64,000 bases of DNA from Bombella favorum (GCF_014048475.1 NZ_NWUS01000003.1:62001-126000); one strand, 5' to 3'. Positions 17,945 to 28,487 are shown, counted from the first letter of the stretch. The notes: generated by a model not told the origin, from the letters alone. Translations and numbers: made by a program.

Positions 17945-18691
17945 TCAGCCCTTTTTGTGATGCTCTTTCTGTGCAGCGATGATCGTCTTCAGCAACGGCA
18001 CAAACTCATCAAGATGAGCAATGCGCAGCAGGCCCGGCCATGAAGGGGCGGGCTTGTCGAGATCGCGCAGCAATACGCAGGCCATACCTGCCCGACGGGC
18101 TGCCTCAACACCGGCATCGGAATCCTCCAGCACCAGGCAATGGGCCGGATCAACACCTTCCTGCTTCGCCCCATGCAGATAGATATCCGGGCGGGGTTTG
18201 GGCATGTTCAGGTCCCGGCCGGAATGGATGCGCTCTTCCTTCAGGATCTTATCCAGACCCGTGCTAGAGAACTTAGCCTCCATTTCCGCTTCTGAAGAGT
18301 TGGAACCAACACGGATCGGCAGGCGAATTTCATTGACGACATCCCGCAGCATCTTCGTAGCACCGGGTACTTCCTTCGCCTTTTTCCGCATCATCTCTAC
18401 GATGCGGTCCTGCATGATCATGTCCCAATTATCGGGCAGCTTGTCGCCAGTTTTCTCGGCGATCATCTCGCCAATCTTGGCCAGCTCGCCACCACCAAAC
18501 AGCTTGTTGCCCTCTTCATCGCTGATGTTCCAGCCGTGGCTACGGGCATCCTCGGACATCAGGGCGGTGGAAAGATGCTCCCCCCCCACCAGCACGCCGT
18601 CACAGTCAAAAAGGATCATATCAAGGCGCCCTGTGGGCAGCACGGCAGCAGGGGCCTGATCGGGGATCGGGAAATTCGTATGCTTGCTCAT
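17945..18691 (-). CDS. HAD-superfamily phosphatase (beta-phosphoglucomutase-like subfamily)
   Basis: A 248-residue haloacid-dehalogenase hydrolase. Motif I is FDCDGVLV (Asp nucleophile plus second Asp), motif II is in RVGSNSS, the motif III lysine is in MPKPRPDIY and motif IV is LVLEDSDAGVEAA. A helical cap sits between motifs I and II. I chose the ATG at 18691 because a strong AAGGAG lies 7 bases upstream; the longer frame to 18772 has no such site. It is probably co-transcribed with mannitol dehydrogenase 96 bases downstream and may dephosphorylate a sugar or sugar-alcohol phosphate. The exact substrate is not determinable. Confidence 0.88.
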   Translation of the reverse strand: MSKHTNFPIPDQAPAAVLPTGRLDMILFDCDGVLVGGEHLSTALMSEDARSHGWNISDEEGNKLFGGGELAKIGEMIAEKTGDKLPDNWDMIMQDRIVEMMRKKAKEVPGATKMLRDVVNEIRLPIRVGSNSSEAEMEAKFSSTGLDKILKEERIHSGRDLNMPKPRPDIYLHGAKQEGVDPAHCLVLEDSDAGVEAARRAGMACVLLRDLDKPAPSWPGLLRIAHLDEFVPLLKTIIAAQKEHHKKG

Positions 18692-18909
18692 GAATACTCC
18701 TTCCTTGCCTGGACCGGATTCGGTCTCTGAAAATTTCGGTGCCTGTTTTCTTCTCTCAAGAGTAACAGGCAAGAAAAAGATCGCAACATCTTGAAAAGCT
18801 GTTAACGAGCCTTATAGCCTTACACGTGAGGGATTTTCCCTCCTACACGAGGGCGGTGCATCCTCTTCGAAAGCCGCTCTCCTTATTCTTCCTCGCAAGG
18901 TTCCCCTGA

Positions 18910-19692
18910 ATGCTTCACCAACTCTTCCCGAATCTCGCTCTTAACATCTGGATGTTCCTAAAGCTGGTAACCGGCTTCGCCATCATCATCGCTTATCTCA
19001 ACATCTCTGGCCGCAGCCAGGTCTCCCAGATGAACGCCATCGACCTTGTCGGTAACTTCATTCTCGGTGGGCTCGTTGGCGGGGTCCTTTACACGACTAA
19101 CATATCCTTTCACGAATATGTCATCGCCCTGCTCATCGGGGTCGGTATTCTGCTAACACTGACACGTTTCTGCAGAAAAATCAACATGTTCAGAAATGTA
19201 ACCATAGGCAGACAGATACCGATCATCAAAGATGGTCGTTTTCTTATGGAAAATATCCGCGATAAAAACAACAAGATCGACATGCTCAATATTGCTTCAC
19301 AGCTCAATATTCAGGGCATTTACTCGTTTGATGATGTTTACTTCGCACAGATCGAACCAAGCGGTGCCATCACTGCAATTACAGACAAAAAGAAGCTTCC
19401 TGCACTTATCATCTATTATGATGGCGTCGTCCGTGCAGATGACCTTGAAGATGTCGGCCTCTCTGAAGAGGACCTCCTGGAGGATATGAAAAAACGGAAC
19501 ATCGAAAAACTGGAAGATATCTTCCTCGCTGAGATCAAGGACGGCCAGTTCCGCTATGTCCTCATGGATGGGAATGTCATCCCGCACACACGACACGATA
19601 ATCGGGACGGCGCCCCCACAAAGGCCCCGCACAGTCCCGGCGCAGCAGCAGCCCTCGCTAACGGCCTGACAAGCCCGAAGAAGGGCGGCTAA
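18910..19692 (+). CDS. DUF421-family (YetF/YrbG-like) membrane protein
   Basis: A 260-residue protein with three N-terminal transmembrane helices (about 12-32, 44-62 and 68-85) and a cytoplasmic alpha/beta domain with the conserved segments NISGRSQVSQMNAIDLVGNF, IPIIKDGRF and FAQIEPSGAI. These define the DUF421/YetF family, whose biochemical role is not established. The last 40 residues are a low-complexity Pro/Ala/Gly tail. Its stop abuts the stop of the convergent SLT lipoprotein gene with no spacer. Confidence 0.87.
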   Translation: MLHQLFPNLALNIWMFLKLVTGFAIIIAYLNISGRSQVSQMNAIDLVGNFILGGLVGGVLYTTNISFHEYVIALLIGVGILLTLTRFCRKINMFRNVTIGRQIPIIKDGRFLMENIRDKNNKIDMLNIASQLNIQGIYSFDDVYFAQIEPSGAITAITDKKKLPALIIYYDGVVRADDLEDVGLSEEDLLEDMKKRNIEKLEDIFLAEIKDGQFRYVLMDGNVIPHTRHDNRDGAPTKAPHSPGAAAALANGLTSPKKGG

Positions 19693-20361
19693 TCAGAACA
19701 GCCAGTCCAGGAAGTTTTCCCACCAGCCGCCTTTTAGCCTGTCTTTGCAGGCATCATACTGCTGCTGGTACTGCTGAGCACGGTGGCCCACCTTACGGGC
19801 CACCGTTACCAGCCAACCTTTTGAGGCATAGGTACGGCGGCGATAGCCGGTCCATCCCTCATGGTAGGCAAGATACTGCCTCGTAGCATCCGTCACGGGG
19901 ATGCCATCTACCTTCCGGGTATTGGTAATGTACCAATTCATGAAATTGAGAGCATCGGCATAATCTGTCCGGCTGCCACCGGCACCAGTCTGACGCTGAT
20001 AATCATGCCAGATTTCATTTTTAGCCTGGGCATAACCGTAAGCCGTGCTGATGTGCCCCCACGGGATGATCCAGAGAATATAGGTCCGCCTGGTCCGTGC
20101 ATTAGCCCGGAAGCTGGATTCCTGATTCATAATAGCCATAGGGACGGAGGCAGGAATATGCCATTTTTCCTCCTGTCGCATGGCCGTATGATACCAGCCA
20201 CGCTTTTCCTGAAAAATATCGCAGAGGTTATTAGGATTGCGTGGAGGCGAAGTAGCACAGCCTGCCAGCATGCTCCCGACCAACACCAATAACGCACCGG
20301 CCCGCACACACCCTTTTACAGCCTGCCTATTCGCTGCTCCGCTCATCCCTAACTTTCCCAC
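19693..20361 (-). CDS. SLT-domain lipoprotein (putative lytic transglycosylase)
   Basis: A 222-residue lipoprotein with lipobox LAGC (Cys35) after a hydrophobic leader. The body resembles a compact lysozyme-like SLT domain: the presumed catalytic Glu lies in MAIMNQESSFRANA, followed by AYGYAQAKNEIW, NFMNWYI and AYHEGWTGYRR, a pattern seen in membrane-bound lytic transglycosylases. It probably cleaves peptidoglycan from the periplasmic face. The longest frame starts with GTG at 20361; ATG 20346 is an alternative five codons in. It lies 72 bases downstream of ssb on the same strand and may be read through from it. Confidence 0.8.
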   Translation of the reverse strand: MGKLGMSGAANRQAVKGCVRAGALLVLVGSMLAGCATSPPRNPNNLCDIFQEKRGWYHTAMRQEEKWHIPASVPMAIMNQESSFRANARTRRTYILWIIPWGHISTAYGYAQAKNEIWHDYQRQTGAGGSRTDYADALNFMNWYITNTRKVDGIPVTDATRQYLAYHEGWTGYRRRTYASKGWLVTVARKVGHRAQQYQQQYDACKDRLKGGWWENFLDWLF

Positions 20362-20432
20362 CCTCTGGCCGTATCTTTCTATGGCCCGATGCTATGCCGC
20401 CCCACCGGGCCCTTTGTTACGACACTACCGGA

Positions 20433-21002
20433 TCAGAAAGGAATTTCGTCATCCAGCTCCTGGCCACCATGGTTCGGTGAGCTATCCCAACCAACGTTGG
20501 AACCACCACCCATGCCACCGCCCTGCTGCGGACCACGGCTGCCGCCACGACCTGAAGACATGCCGTTACCGCCGCCCCAGTTGCTACCACCACCGTTAGA
20601 GCCGCCATCATAACCATCATCGCCAAAGCCACCATCACCACCACCGCTACGCTGGCCATCCAGCAGCACCAGATTGCCACGAAAACGGTCGATCACCACT
20701 TCGGTCGTATATTTCTCTACACCCTGCTGGTCCGTCCATTTACGGGTGCGCAGTTCGCCCTCAATATAGACCTTGCGACCTTTACGCAGGTAGCGTTCGG
20801 CAACATCACCGACACGCTCATTGAAGATGACGACACGGTGCCATTCTGTACGGTCCCGCCGCTCACCCGTGTTGCGGTCATTCCATGTGTCACTTGTGGC
20901 AATGGCCAGATTGACGATCTTGCTACCGGACTGTGTATTGCGAACCTCCGGGTCACGACCCAGATTCCCTACCAGAATGACCTTATTCACACTGCCTGCC
21001 AT
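20433..21002 (-). CDS. ssb: Single-stranded DNA-binding protein
   Basis: A 189-residue SSB. The N-terminal OB fold (NKVILVGNLGRDPEVR, TEWHRVVIFNERVGDVAERYLRKG) spans about residues 5-112. A Gly/Asn/Ser-rich flexible linker follows, then the acidic tip DDEIPF that recruits partner proteins. Tetramers coat ssDNA during replication and repair. The gene is divergent from uvrA across 139 bases, a common alphaproteobacterial arrangement. I could not find a convincing LexA box (GTTC-N7-GTTC or GAAC-N7-GAAC) between them. Confidence 0.98.
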   Translation of the reverse strand: MAGSVNKVILVGNLGRDPEVRNTQSGSKIVNLAIATSDTWNDRNTGERRDRTEWHRVVIFNERVGDVAERYLRKGRKVYIEGELRTRKWTDQQGVEKYTTEVVIDRFRGNLVLLDGQRSGGGDGGFGDDGYDGGSNGGGSNWGGGNGMSSGRGGSRGPQQGGGMGGGSNVGWDSSPNHGGQELDDEIPF

Positions 21003-21141
21003 GCGTCTTCTTCCACTTCTCTAAAGAACTTTTCATTGCCACGGTTCGATTCTGGCACCGTGTACCCATATTGCCTATATTGCACAGATAGACCGCCCAT
21101 GCATCCACCACAGCCCGCAAGGCCGTCATTGAGGACATAGC

Positions 21142-24078
21142 GTGACAGATACAGCCACTCCCGCCAGCACAAGCCACATCATCGTCCGTGGTGCCCGTAC
21201 ACATAATCTACGGAACGTCAATGTCACTATCCCTCGGGATAAGCTAACCGTGCTGACGGGCCTTTCCGGCTCTGGCAAGTCCTCCCTCGCTTTCGACACC
21301 ATTTATGCCGAAGGGCAGCGTCGCTATGTAGAAAGCCTCTCTGCCTACGCTCGCCAGTTTCTGGAGCTCATGGGTAAGCCGGATGTAGATTCCATTGAAG
21401 GTCTCTCCCCGGCCATTTCCATCGAGCAGAAAACAACCTCTCGCAATCCACGCTCCACGGTCGGCACGATCACCGAAATTCACGACTATATGCGCCTGCT
21501 CTGGGCACGGGCTGGCGTTCCCTACTCCCCGGCCACCGGCCTACCCATCGAGGCCCAGAGCATCAGCCAGATGGTAGACCGTGTCATGACTATGCCCACC
21601 GGCACACGGCTCATGCTTCTGGCCCCGGTCGTGCGGGACCGAAAAGGCGACTGTGCGAAAGAACTAGCCGAGCTGACCCGCCGTGGCTTCGCCCGTGTGC
21701 GGATTGACGGCACACTCTACGAAATCAGCGAAGCCCCGAAACTGAACCGCAAGACACGCCACAATGTGGATGTCGTAGTAGACCGTGTGGTGCTGAAAGA
21801 AGGTGTGGAAACCCGGCTGGCTGACAGTTTTGAAACCGCTCTGGAACTTTCGGACGGGCTGGCCTCTGTCGAGGAGGTCCTCCGCAATGGGAAGGACCGT
21901 GAGCCGCTGAAGGCCTCTTTCTCCTCCCGCTATTCCTGCCCGGAATCCGGCTTCATGCTGGAGAGTGTGGAACCACGCCTTTTCTCCTTCAACGCCCCAA
22001 TGGGAGCCTGCCCAACCTGTGACGGGCTGGGGACAGAAACACATTTCGACCCCAACCTCATCATCCCCGATGACAGCCTGACCCTGCGTGAAGGGGCCAT
22101 TGCCCCGTGGCGGAATGAGCAGGACCCGCTCTTCGACCAGACCCTCGCCGCCATTGCCCACCATTGCGGGGAAACGCTGGACACGCCCTGGAGCAAGCTG
22201 AAGGACAGCTCACGCCATTTTCTCCTACATGGTGCTCCTGAGCCTGTCAGCATCCCCTATCAAGATGACAAGGGGAAGACCTACACCATCAACCGGCCCT
22301 TTGAGGGCATCATCAACCATCTGCAACGCCGTCTGGCGCAAAGCAGCAGCATCCATGTGCGAGAAGCTCTAGGCCGGTATCAATCCGCCATGCCCTGCCC
22401 CGCCTGTCATGGTGCCCGCCTGCGGCCGGAAGCCCTCTGCGTGAAGGTTAATGATAGCAACATTGCTGAAGCTTCAGAACTAACCATCAGCGAGGCTCTT
22501 GCATGGTTCAACACTGTGGAAGCCAGCCTGACACCCCAGCGGGCCGAGATCGCCCGGCGCATCCTCAAGGAAATCACCGAACGGCTACATTTCCTCGACC
22601 GTGTGGGCCTGGACTATCTCACTCTCTCACGCAGTTCCGGCACGCTCTCCGGCGGGGAGAGCCAGCGCATCCGGCTGGCCTCGCAGATTGGCTCCGGCCT
22701 GACAGGCGTCCTCTATGTGCTGGATGAACCCTCCATCGGGCTACACCAGCGGGACAATGCCCGCCTGCTCACCATGCTGGAGAGACTGCGAAATCTCGGC
22801 AATACCGTCCTTGTCGTGGAACATGATGAAGATGCCATCCGGCAGGCGGACTATCTCATCGACATGGGGCCAGGAGCTGGAACGCAAGGCGGGCATGTCA
22901 TCGCCTACGGCACACCGGAAGAAGTTGCCCAGAATCCCGACAGCCTAACCGGCGCATGGCTAGCGGGCCGCCGGGGCATCCCCGTCCCCGCCACACGCCG
23001 CACAAGCAAACGCTGGGTAAGTATTCATGGGGCCAAGGGGAATAACCTCAAGAATGTCAGTGTGAAATTCCCGCTCGGCACCTTCATTGCCGTTACGGGT
23101 GTTTCCGGTAGCGGAAAATCGACACTGATTACCGATACCTTCTATAAAGCCCTGGCCCGGCAGATCATGAAATCCGCTGCTGTTCCCCTCCCTTATGGGC
23201 GGCTAGAAGGCACCGAACAGCTCGATAAGATCATCGAGATTGACCAGTCCCCCATCGGGCGGACACCACGCTCCAACCCCGCCACCTATACGGACCTCTT
23301 CGCCCCTATCCGGGACTGGTTTGCCGAACTGCCAGAAGCCAAGGCACGAGGCTATAAACCGGGGCGTTTCTCCTTTAACGTCAAAGGAGGACGCTGCGAG
23401 GCCTGCCAAGGTGACGGTGTGCTGAAGATTGAGATGCACTTCCTGCCGGATGTGTTCGTCACCTGCGATACCTGCAAGGGCGCCCGCTATAACCGGGAAA
23501 CACTGGAGATCAAGTTCAAGGGCAAGTCCATTGCGGACGTTCTGGCCATGACGGTGGACGAGGCCGTGCCGTTCTTCAGTGCGGTGCCCCGCATTGCGGA
23601 CCGTCTCTCCATTCTCCAGCAGGTGGGTCTAGGCTATGTAGCCCTCGGCCAACAAGCCACGACCCTCTCCGGTGGTGAGGCCCAGCGTGTGAAGCTCGCC
23701 AAGGAACTCGCCCGCCGTGCCACAGGCCGGACCCTCTACGTGCTGGATGAACCCACCACCGGACTCCATACCGAAGATGTCCACAAGCTACTAAATGTCC
23801 TTCACGCTCTGGTAGAGCAGGGCAATACGGTGCTGGTCATCGAGCATAATCTTGATCTCATCAAGACAGCGGATTGGGTGATCGACATCGGGCCGGAAGG
23901 TGGCGCAGGCGGTGGGCAGGTTGTCGCCACTGGCACACCGGAGGACATTGCCGCCTGCAAGGAGAGCCATACCGGGCAGTTCCTCGCCCCCATGCTGGCC
24001 ACCGGGAAGACAGAACCGACACCAGCCACACCGCAGCAAGGTACCAGCAAGAAAGGTGGCAGAAAAAAGAAATCCTGA
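21142..24078 (+). CDS. uvrA: Excinuclease ABC subunit A
   Basis: A 978-residue UvrA, the damage-recognition ATPase of nucleotide excision repair. Two ABC modules are present: Walker [10 protein letters not shown] and signature [12 protein letters not shown] in the first, GVSGSGKST and [12 protein letters not shown] in the second. Zinc-binding cysteine clusters lie in [15 protein letters not shown] and in CEACQGDG with [10 protein letters not shown]. The GTG start is supported by GAGGA about seven bases upstream. The C-terminal Thr/Pro/Lys-rich tail is usual. An SMR gene follows after 14 bases. Confidence 0.98.
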   Translation: MTDTATPASTSHIIVRGARTHNLRNVNVTIPRDKLTVLTGLSGSGKSSLAFDTIYAEGQRRYVESLSAYARQFLELMGKPDVDSIEGLSPAISIEQKTTSRNPRSTVGTITEIHDYMRLLWARAGVPYSPATGLPIEAQSISQMVDRVMTMPTGTRLMLLAPVVRDRKGDCAKELAELTRRGFARVRIDGTLYEISEAPKLNRKTRHNVDVVVDRVVLKEGVETRLADSFETALELSDGLASVEEVLRNGKDREPLKASFSSRYSCPESGFMLESVEPRLFSFNAPMGACPTCDGLGTETHFDPNLIIPDDSLTLREGAIAPWRNEQDPLFDQTLAAIAHHCGETLDTPWSKLKDSSRHFLLHGAPEPVSIPYQDDKGKTYTINRPFEGIINHLQRRLAQSSSIHVREALGRYQSAMPCPACHGARLRPEALCVKVNDSNIAEASELTISEALAWFNTVEASLTPQRAEIARRILKEITERLHFLDRVGLDYLTLSRSSGTLSGGESQRIRLASQIGSGLTGVLYVLDEPSIGLHQRDNARLLTMLERLRNLGNTVLVVEHDEDAIRQADYLIDMGPGAGTQGGHVIAYGTPEEVAQNPDSLTGAWLAGRRGIPVPATRRTSKRWVSIHGAKGNNLKNVSVKFPLGTFIAVTGVSGSGKSTLITDTFYKALARQIMKSAAVPLPYGRLEGTEQLDKIIEIDQSPIGRTPRSNPATYTDLFAPIRDWFAELPEAKARGYKPGRFSFNVKGGRCEACQGDGVLKIEMHFLPDVFVTCDTCKGARYNRETLEIKFKGKSIADVLAMTVDEAVPFFSAVPRIADRLSILQQVGLGYVALGQQATTLSGGEAQRVKLAKELARRATGRTLYVLDEPTTGLHTEDVHKLLNVLHALVEQGNTVLVIEHNLDLIKTADWVIDIGPEGGAGGGQVVATGTPEDIAACKESHTGQFLAPMLATGKTEPTPATPQQGTSKKGGRKKKS

Positions 24079-24092
24079 TATAGGACATTGCC

Positions 24093-24431
24093 ATGACGCC
24101 TTTTCTTGCCTGGCTCTTCCTATTCGGGGCTATCCTTCTGGAGGTTCTGGCAACTAGCCTGCTGAACATCTCCAACGGGTTCCGCAAGCCCCTGCCCACC
24201 ATCGGCTCGCTCCTGCTCTATGGGGCGGCCTTTTTCTGTCTGGCACAGGCCCTCAAATGCGTCCCCCTCGGCATTGCCTATGCTGTCTGGTGCGGGGTGG
24301 GGATCGTCTGCATCGCTGTCATCGGCGTGACCATCTTCCGTCAGCCGCTCAATCTAACGGCTTATCTAGGAATCGGGTTAATTCTACTCGGAACGCTGCT
24401 AGCCTGCCTCTCCGGTGGGGTACGGCACTGA
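24093..24431 (+). CDS. Small multidrug resistance (EmrE/SMR) family transporter
   Basis: A 112-residue, four-helix membrane protein of the SMR family. The essential membrane glutamate is Glu17 in AILLEVLATSLL, and the family motifs SNGFRKPLPTIGSLLLY and GIAYAVWCGVGIV are conserved, aligning closely with EmrE. It probably works as a dual-topology dimer exchanging protons for cationic compounds or guanidinium; Gdx and Qac subtypes cannot be separated with certainty. It follows uvrA by 14 bases and precedes the DUF2946 gene by 3, so it could be part of a longer transcript. Confidence 0.92.
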   Translation: MTPFLAWLFLFGAILLEVLATSLLNISNGFRKPLPTIGSLLLYGAAFFCLAQALKCVPLGIAYAVWCGVGIVCIAVIGVTIFRQPLNLTAYLGIGLILLGTLLACLSGGVRH

Positions 24432-24434
24432 CCC

Positions 24435-24965
24435 ATGAAGGCCTTCCCCACCCACAGCCTGATGACCTCTACCCTGCTGCGCTGGCATCCGCTGCGCTAC
24501 CTCATGGTGCTGGTCATGCTGCTGGGCTTTGGGGCACAGACTCTTCTCACAGCATCTAGCCTGCCGGATGAAAACCCCCGGGCTGCCATCCTACGGCTGA
24601 CGGGCATCGATATTGCTCCCGCAGCCTTTATACAAGCTGCATCCTCCATGCCCGACATGGACCATGCCAGCATGATGCAGGAAGAACAGCAGCCCCATTA
24701 CCCGCCCCAACCTTCCACTCCCCACATGAAGAGCCACCATCATTCTGGCGGGCATCATCATCACGGACTGGACTGCCCGCTCTGCCCCCTGTTGGGCCAT
24801 GTTCTTCTAGCTCTGACAGTCCTTACCGTTCTGCTCAGCTGCATCCGGCTGGCTCGGCAGGTTTGGCAAGAAACACCCCCTGCACACGCCCCGCCGGAAC
24901 AGACCCGGCAACGCCCCCCTAGCCGTGGGCCACCCTCATTCATCCTGAATCACGCACTCACTTGA
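24435..24965 (+). CDS. DUF2946-like His/Met-rich metal-associated membrane protein
   Basis: A 176-residue protein with a hydrophobic N-terminal segment (about 22-42), a His/Met-rich periplasmic-type loop (SSMPDMDHASMM, then HHHSGGHHHHGLDCPLCP) and a second transmembrane segment. The CPLC motif next to the histidines matches DUF2946 proteins, which often neighbour TonB copper receptors. A copper-sensing or copper-handling role is therefore inferred. It starts 3 bases after the SMR stop and precedes the copper receptor. The C-terminal 30 residues are Pro/Arg-rich and poorly constrained. Confidence 0.72.
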   Translation: MKAFPTHSLMTSTLLRWHPLRYLMVLVMLLGFGAQTLLTASSLPDENPRAAILRLTGIDIAPAAFIQAASSMPDMDHASMMQEEQQPHYPPQPSTPHMKSHHHSGGHHHHGLDCPLCPLLGHVLLALTVLTVLLSCIRLARQVWQETPPAHAPPEQTRQRPPSRGPPSFILNHALT

Positions 24966-25066
24966 CCGATCCAGCCTGAGGAAGGCTGCGCATCGGCCTT
25001 TCCGCATGTTTTCTTCAGAATGGATGAGTTTTGTCTATTTTCCACCCTTATGAAGGCGGGCGCAGC

Positions 25067-27361
25067 ATGCGTCCGGCCTATGTGTTTCGTCATCTACCGT
25101 CCTTCTCGGCTCTGACCACCCTGCTGCTGGGCAGCCTGATCCTGCCAACCAAAGAAACAGAGGCCCAAACCACACCGAAAAGCCATATAACCCCCGCCAG
25201 CCAGCCACAGCTCTCTCCCATCCAGCAATTACCCACCTCATCGCCTAGTACACAGCCTATTGAACAGATCAACGTCATAGCTACACGACGCCCCTTCACG
25301 CAGGCAGCCGACACAGCAGCCCTGTTTCGGGACGTACCGGGGTTCAGCAGTTACAAAACGGGAGGCATTGCCAGCCTGCCGGTCCTCAACGGCATGGCGG
25401 ATGACCGGGTCGCCACCTTCGTGGATGGCATGCCCCTAATGGCGGACTGTCCCAACCACATGAATCCCGCCCTCTCACAAATCAGCCTTGATGAAGTATC
25501 CCACAGCGTAGCCATTGCCGGAATAACGCCTGTTAGCCTCGGCGGGGACAGCACGGGAGGCACCATCTCCGTAGAACGAAAAGACCCGCAGTTCGCCAAA
25601 GAAGGCAACATCCTCGTAACAGGCGATGGACGGGAAGATTGGCGCAGTAATGGGGGGGGCTCCGGTGCTGGTGGTTCCATCACAGTGGCTAACGACATGC
25701 TCAGCCTGCGCTACAGCGGCTCCTACACCCATGCCAGCGACTACACCGCTGGAGGGCGTGGGGGGCGGGTTCTCTCCAGCAACTATCTCAGCTTTAATCA
25801 TGACGTAACAGCAGGCCTGAAGCTGAAAAACCATCTCTTCAGCCTAACATTCGGCCAGCAGGACACACCTTATGAAGGCTTCCCCAACCAGTATATGGAT
25901 GAGACCAACAACCGCTCTACCTTCGTGAATGGCAAATATGTCGGCACGTTCAACTGGGGTACGCTAGAGGCCCGGGGCTACTGGCAACGTGTAACCCACG
26001 CCATGAACATGCTAGCCGACAAGGGTGGCCACAGTGCTACCACCGGCATGCCCATGAATAGCGATGGCCGTACGGCAGGCTACAGTCTGGTTGCCACCAT
26101 ACCGCTCGGGCAACGCCATCAACTCAAGGTCGGCAGTGCCTTCAGCCATGATGGCCTCAATGACTGGTGGCCGCCTGTCATGAGCAGCATGATGATGGGG
26201 CCGGGTACGTTCCACAGCCTGAACAATGCCCACAGGAACCATCTCGGCCATTTCATCCAATGGAATGCCCAATGGACGCCCCGCCTCTCCACCGAGCTTG
26301 GTATGCGCAGTGACGTCATCTTGATGAATACCGGCCCGGTCTCCCCTTATCAGGGCCTATCCCCCATGAGTGGAATGGGCAGCATGGGCATGGGAGGAAT
26401 GTCTGGCATGTCCATGATGAGTATGGGCCACATGTCGGATATGGGCATGTCCGGTATGGGAATGGGGAGCATGAGTATGGGCAGCACCAATCAGGCGGCC
26501 GCCCGTACCTTCAACAGTGCCCGCCGGGGACGTACAGACGATAATTTCGATGTCACAGCTCTGCTACGCTACAAAGCCAGTGCCTACCTGAACATCGAGG
26601 GCGGCTATGCCCGCAAGACACGCTCCCCCAACCTGTATGAACGCTATGGCTGGAGCCGGGAAAGCATGACAGCCCGGATGATAAACTGGTTTGGTGATGG
26701 TAATGGCTATGTCGGTAATCTGAACCTGAAACCTGAAGTCGCCAACACCGCAAGCGTAACGTTCCGCTTCCATGATGCGGATGATCATCAGTGGGAGGCC
26801 ATGATCCAGCCTTTCTACACCTACACGCACAATTACATAAACGTTGTGCGCATCGGTGCCCTGTCACGCGGTTTCAACTTGCTCCAGTTCGTCAACCACA
26901 ACGCCCAGAGCTACGGCATCAACGCCTCCGGCCGGACGACCCTGTGGGACAATACGCACTGGGGCACGGGGGAACTTTCCGCCAATCTGAATTGGGTGCG
27001 GGGGCAGGACTTCAAAACCCATTCCGGCCTGTACCAGCAAATGCCGCTCAACGGGACTATCCGCTTGCATGAGCATTTCGGCCCGTGGCACGGCATGGCA
27101 GAAGTCGTGCTTGTCAAAGCAAAACATACGGTGGACTGGGTCCGCAACGAACCCCGGACACCCGGCTATGCGCTGTTCAACCTCGGGGCTGGGTATCACT
27201 GGTCCCGCTATCTTCAGCTGGATGTGAGCCTCGACAACCTGCTGAACCAGCGTTACGCCCTGCCGCTAGGAGGGCGGGCCGTCAGCACGGCGGGCAGCCC
27301 GCCCGGCCCGGTTCTGGGCATGGGCCGGTCGGTCAATCTGACCCTACGGGAACATTTCTGA
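25067..27361 (+). CDS. TonB-dependent copper receptor (OprC/NosA-like)
   Basis: From ATG 25067 this is a 764-residue outer-membrane receptor; an in-frame TTG at 25031 is less likely. A signal peptide is followed by a TonB-box-like segment (EQINVIATRR), a plug domain (about 80-190) and a 22-strand barrel ending in LTLREHF. The plug has ADCPNHMNP (Cys128 and Met132) and a barrel loop has THAMNM (His311 and Met313), matching the CxxxM and HxM copper ligands I recall for P. aeruginosa OprC. Residues 434-474 are a loop with 16 methionines in 41 residues. The DUF2946 neighbour supports copper as the substrate. Confidence 0.9.
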   Translation: MRPAYVFRHLPSFSALTTLLLGSLILPTKETEAQTTPKSHITPASQPQLSPIQQLPTSSPSTQPIEQINVIATRRPFTQAADTAALFRDVPGFSSYKTGGIASLPVLNGMADDRVATFVDGMPLMADCPNHMNPALSQISLDEVSHSVAIAGITPVSLGGDSTGGTISVERKDPQFAKEGNILVTGDGREDWRSNGGGSGAGGSITVANDMLSLRYSGSYTHASDYTAGGRGGRVLSSNYLSFNHDVTAGLKLKNHLFSLTFGQQDTPYEGFPNQYMDETNNRSTFVNGKYVGTFNWGTLEARGYWQRVTHAMNMLADKGGHSATTGMPMNSDGRTAGYSLVATIPLGQRHQLKVGSAFSHDGLNDWWPPVMSSMMMGPGTFHSLNNAHRNHLGHFIQWNAQWTPRLSTELGMRSDVILMNTGPVSPYQGLSPMSGMGSMGMGGMSGMSMMSMGHMSDMGMSGMGMGSMSMGSTNQAAARTFNSARRGRTDDNFDVTALLRYKASAYLNIEGGYARKTRSPNLYERYGWSRESMTARMINWFGDGNGYVGNLNLKPEVANTASVTFRFHDADDHQWEAMIQPFYTYTHNYINVVRIGALSRGFNLLQFVNHNAQSYGINASGRTTLWDNTHWGTGELSANLNWVRGQDFKTHSGLYQQMPLNGTIRLHEHFGPWHGMAEVVLVKAKHTVDWVRNEPRTPGYALFNLGAGYHWSRYLQLDVSLDNLLNQRYALPLGGRAVSTAGSPPGPVLGMGRSVNLTLREHF

Positions 27362-27368
27362 ACATAAC

Positions 27369-27400
27369 AAAGGCGTCCCCCCTTGCGGGAGACGCCTTTT
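27369..27400. terminator. Bidirectional terminator
   Basis: AAAGGCGTC pairs with GACGCCTTTT around a C-rich/G-rich inner stem, between the convergent copper receptor and trhO genes. Confidence 0.88.
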
Positions 27401-27429
27401 CCACAACACATCAGGATTTGAAAAACAGG

Positions 27430-28374
27430 TCAGCCCTGCGCCTCATCCCCTAGATGAGCCTGCCCTCGTTCTGCTGCTAGCTGTGCCTGACGCTGCCGCT
27501 CACGATAACGCTGTCGCTGAGCATCCGTTCTCTGTCCGTAACAGTGCGGGCAGCTCACACCTTCCTCATACTGGGGCGACTCTTTATCTTCCACACTGAT
27601 GGGTGCACGACAGGCATGGCAGAGGTCATACTTGCCCAGTTTCAACCCGTGCCCAACTGACACACGCTGGTCGAACACGAAACATTCCCCATCCCACAGG
27701 CTTTCTTCCTCTGGAATCTCTTCCAGATATTTCAGGATGCCACCCTTGAGATGGTACACATCGTCCACCCCTTCCTGCCGGGCAAAGGCAGTGGATTTTT
27801 CGCACCGTATGCCCCCCGTGCAGAACATGGCGATCTTCGGTGTACGGCCCTGTGCCTCCACCTCTTTCCGCCAGTTGCGGAACCACTCGGGGAAGGCACG
27901 GAATGTCTTCAGGTTCGGGTCCACAGCGCCGCGGAAGGTGCCAATGGCTACTTCGTAGTCGTTGCGGGTATCCATCACGACCGTATCAGGGTCAGAAATC
28001 AGGGCATTCCAGTCCTTCGGCTCAACATAACGGCCAACACAGACATGGGGGTCAATATCCGGCTGTCCCATCGTGACGATCTCTTTCTTCAGCCGCACTT
28101 TCATACGCAAGAAAGGCATCGTCTTCGCACGGGACTTCTTGTAATCGAACCCGGCACAGCCTGGCAGGCTGTCGATATAAGCCAGTACGGCATCAATGCC
28201 CGCATCTGGCCCGGCGATCGTGCCGTTAATGCCCTCACGGGCCAGCAGCAAACTGCCTTTGACACCCTCCTTCTGGCATATCTCCAGAAGCGGTTCACGC
28301 AGGGCTTTATGATCCTCAAACGCCGTAAAATGATAAAGAGCGGCCACACAGACCGGCAGAGATGTTATCGTCAT
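27430..28374 (-). CDS. trhO: Rhodanese-domain tRNA uridine-34 hydroxylase (TrhO/YceA)
   Basis: A 314-residue TrhO-type protein, which introduces the hydroxyl group of 5-hydroxyuridine at tRNA position 34. An N-terminal acylphosphatase-like domain ([12 protein letters not shown] and [14 protein letters not shown]) precedes a rhodanese domain with [14 protein letters not shown] and the active-site loop [11 protein letters not shown]. The C-terminal zinc-type cysteines (CHACRAPIS and CPHC) are also usual. A Gln/Arg-rich tail ends the protein. It shares a terminator with the convergent copper receptor and seems unrelated to the neighbouring PKS cluster. Confidence 0.95.
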   Translation of the reverse strand: MTITSLPVCVAALYHFTAFEDHKALREPLLEICQKEGVKGSLLLAREGINGTIAGPDAGIDAVLAYIDSLPGCAGFDYKKSRAKTMPFLRMKVRLKKEIVTMGQPDIDPHVCVGRYVEPKDWNALISDPDTVVMDTRNDYEVAIGTFRGAVDPNLKTFRAFPEWFRNWRKEVEAQGRTPKIAMFCTGGIRCEKSTAFARQEGVDDVYHLKGGILKYLEEIPEEESLWDGECFVFDQRVSVGHGLKLGKYDLCHACRAPISVEDKESPQYEEGVSCPHCYGQRTDAQRQRYRERQRQAQLAAERGQAHLGDEAQG

Positions 28375-28458
28375 TCAGTCAACCATTCTCGCAAAGAAGG
28401 AACCTGACTGCCCTTCTAGCAGGCTGCCCCATAAATGACACCCTGCCGGGCATGATGG

Positions 28459-28479
28459 GAGGGTGGGGATGCCACCCTC
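28459..28479 (-). terminator. Hairpin at the 3' end of the PKS-glycosyltransferase cluster
   Basis: GAGGGTGG (28459-28466) pairs with CCACCCTC (28472-28479) around a 5-base loop, 8 bases past the last gene of the cluster on the minus strand. There is no T-run, so it is a possible terminator or 3'-end stabiliser. Confidence 0.45.
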
Positions 28480-28487
28480 ATTAGTGG

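Noticed and set aside
21003-21141. LexA (SOS) box between ssb and uvrA
   Set aside because: Only GTTC-like halves are seen (near 21044), with no second half at the right spacing.
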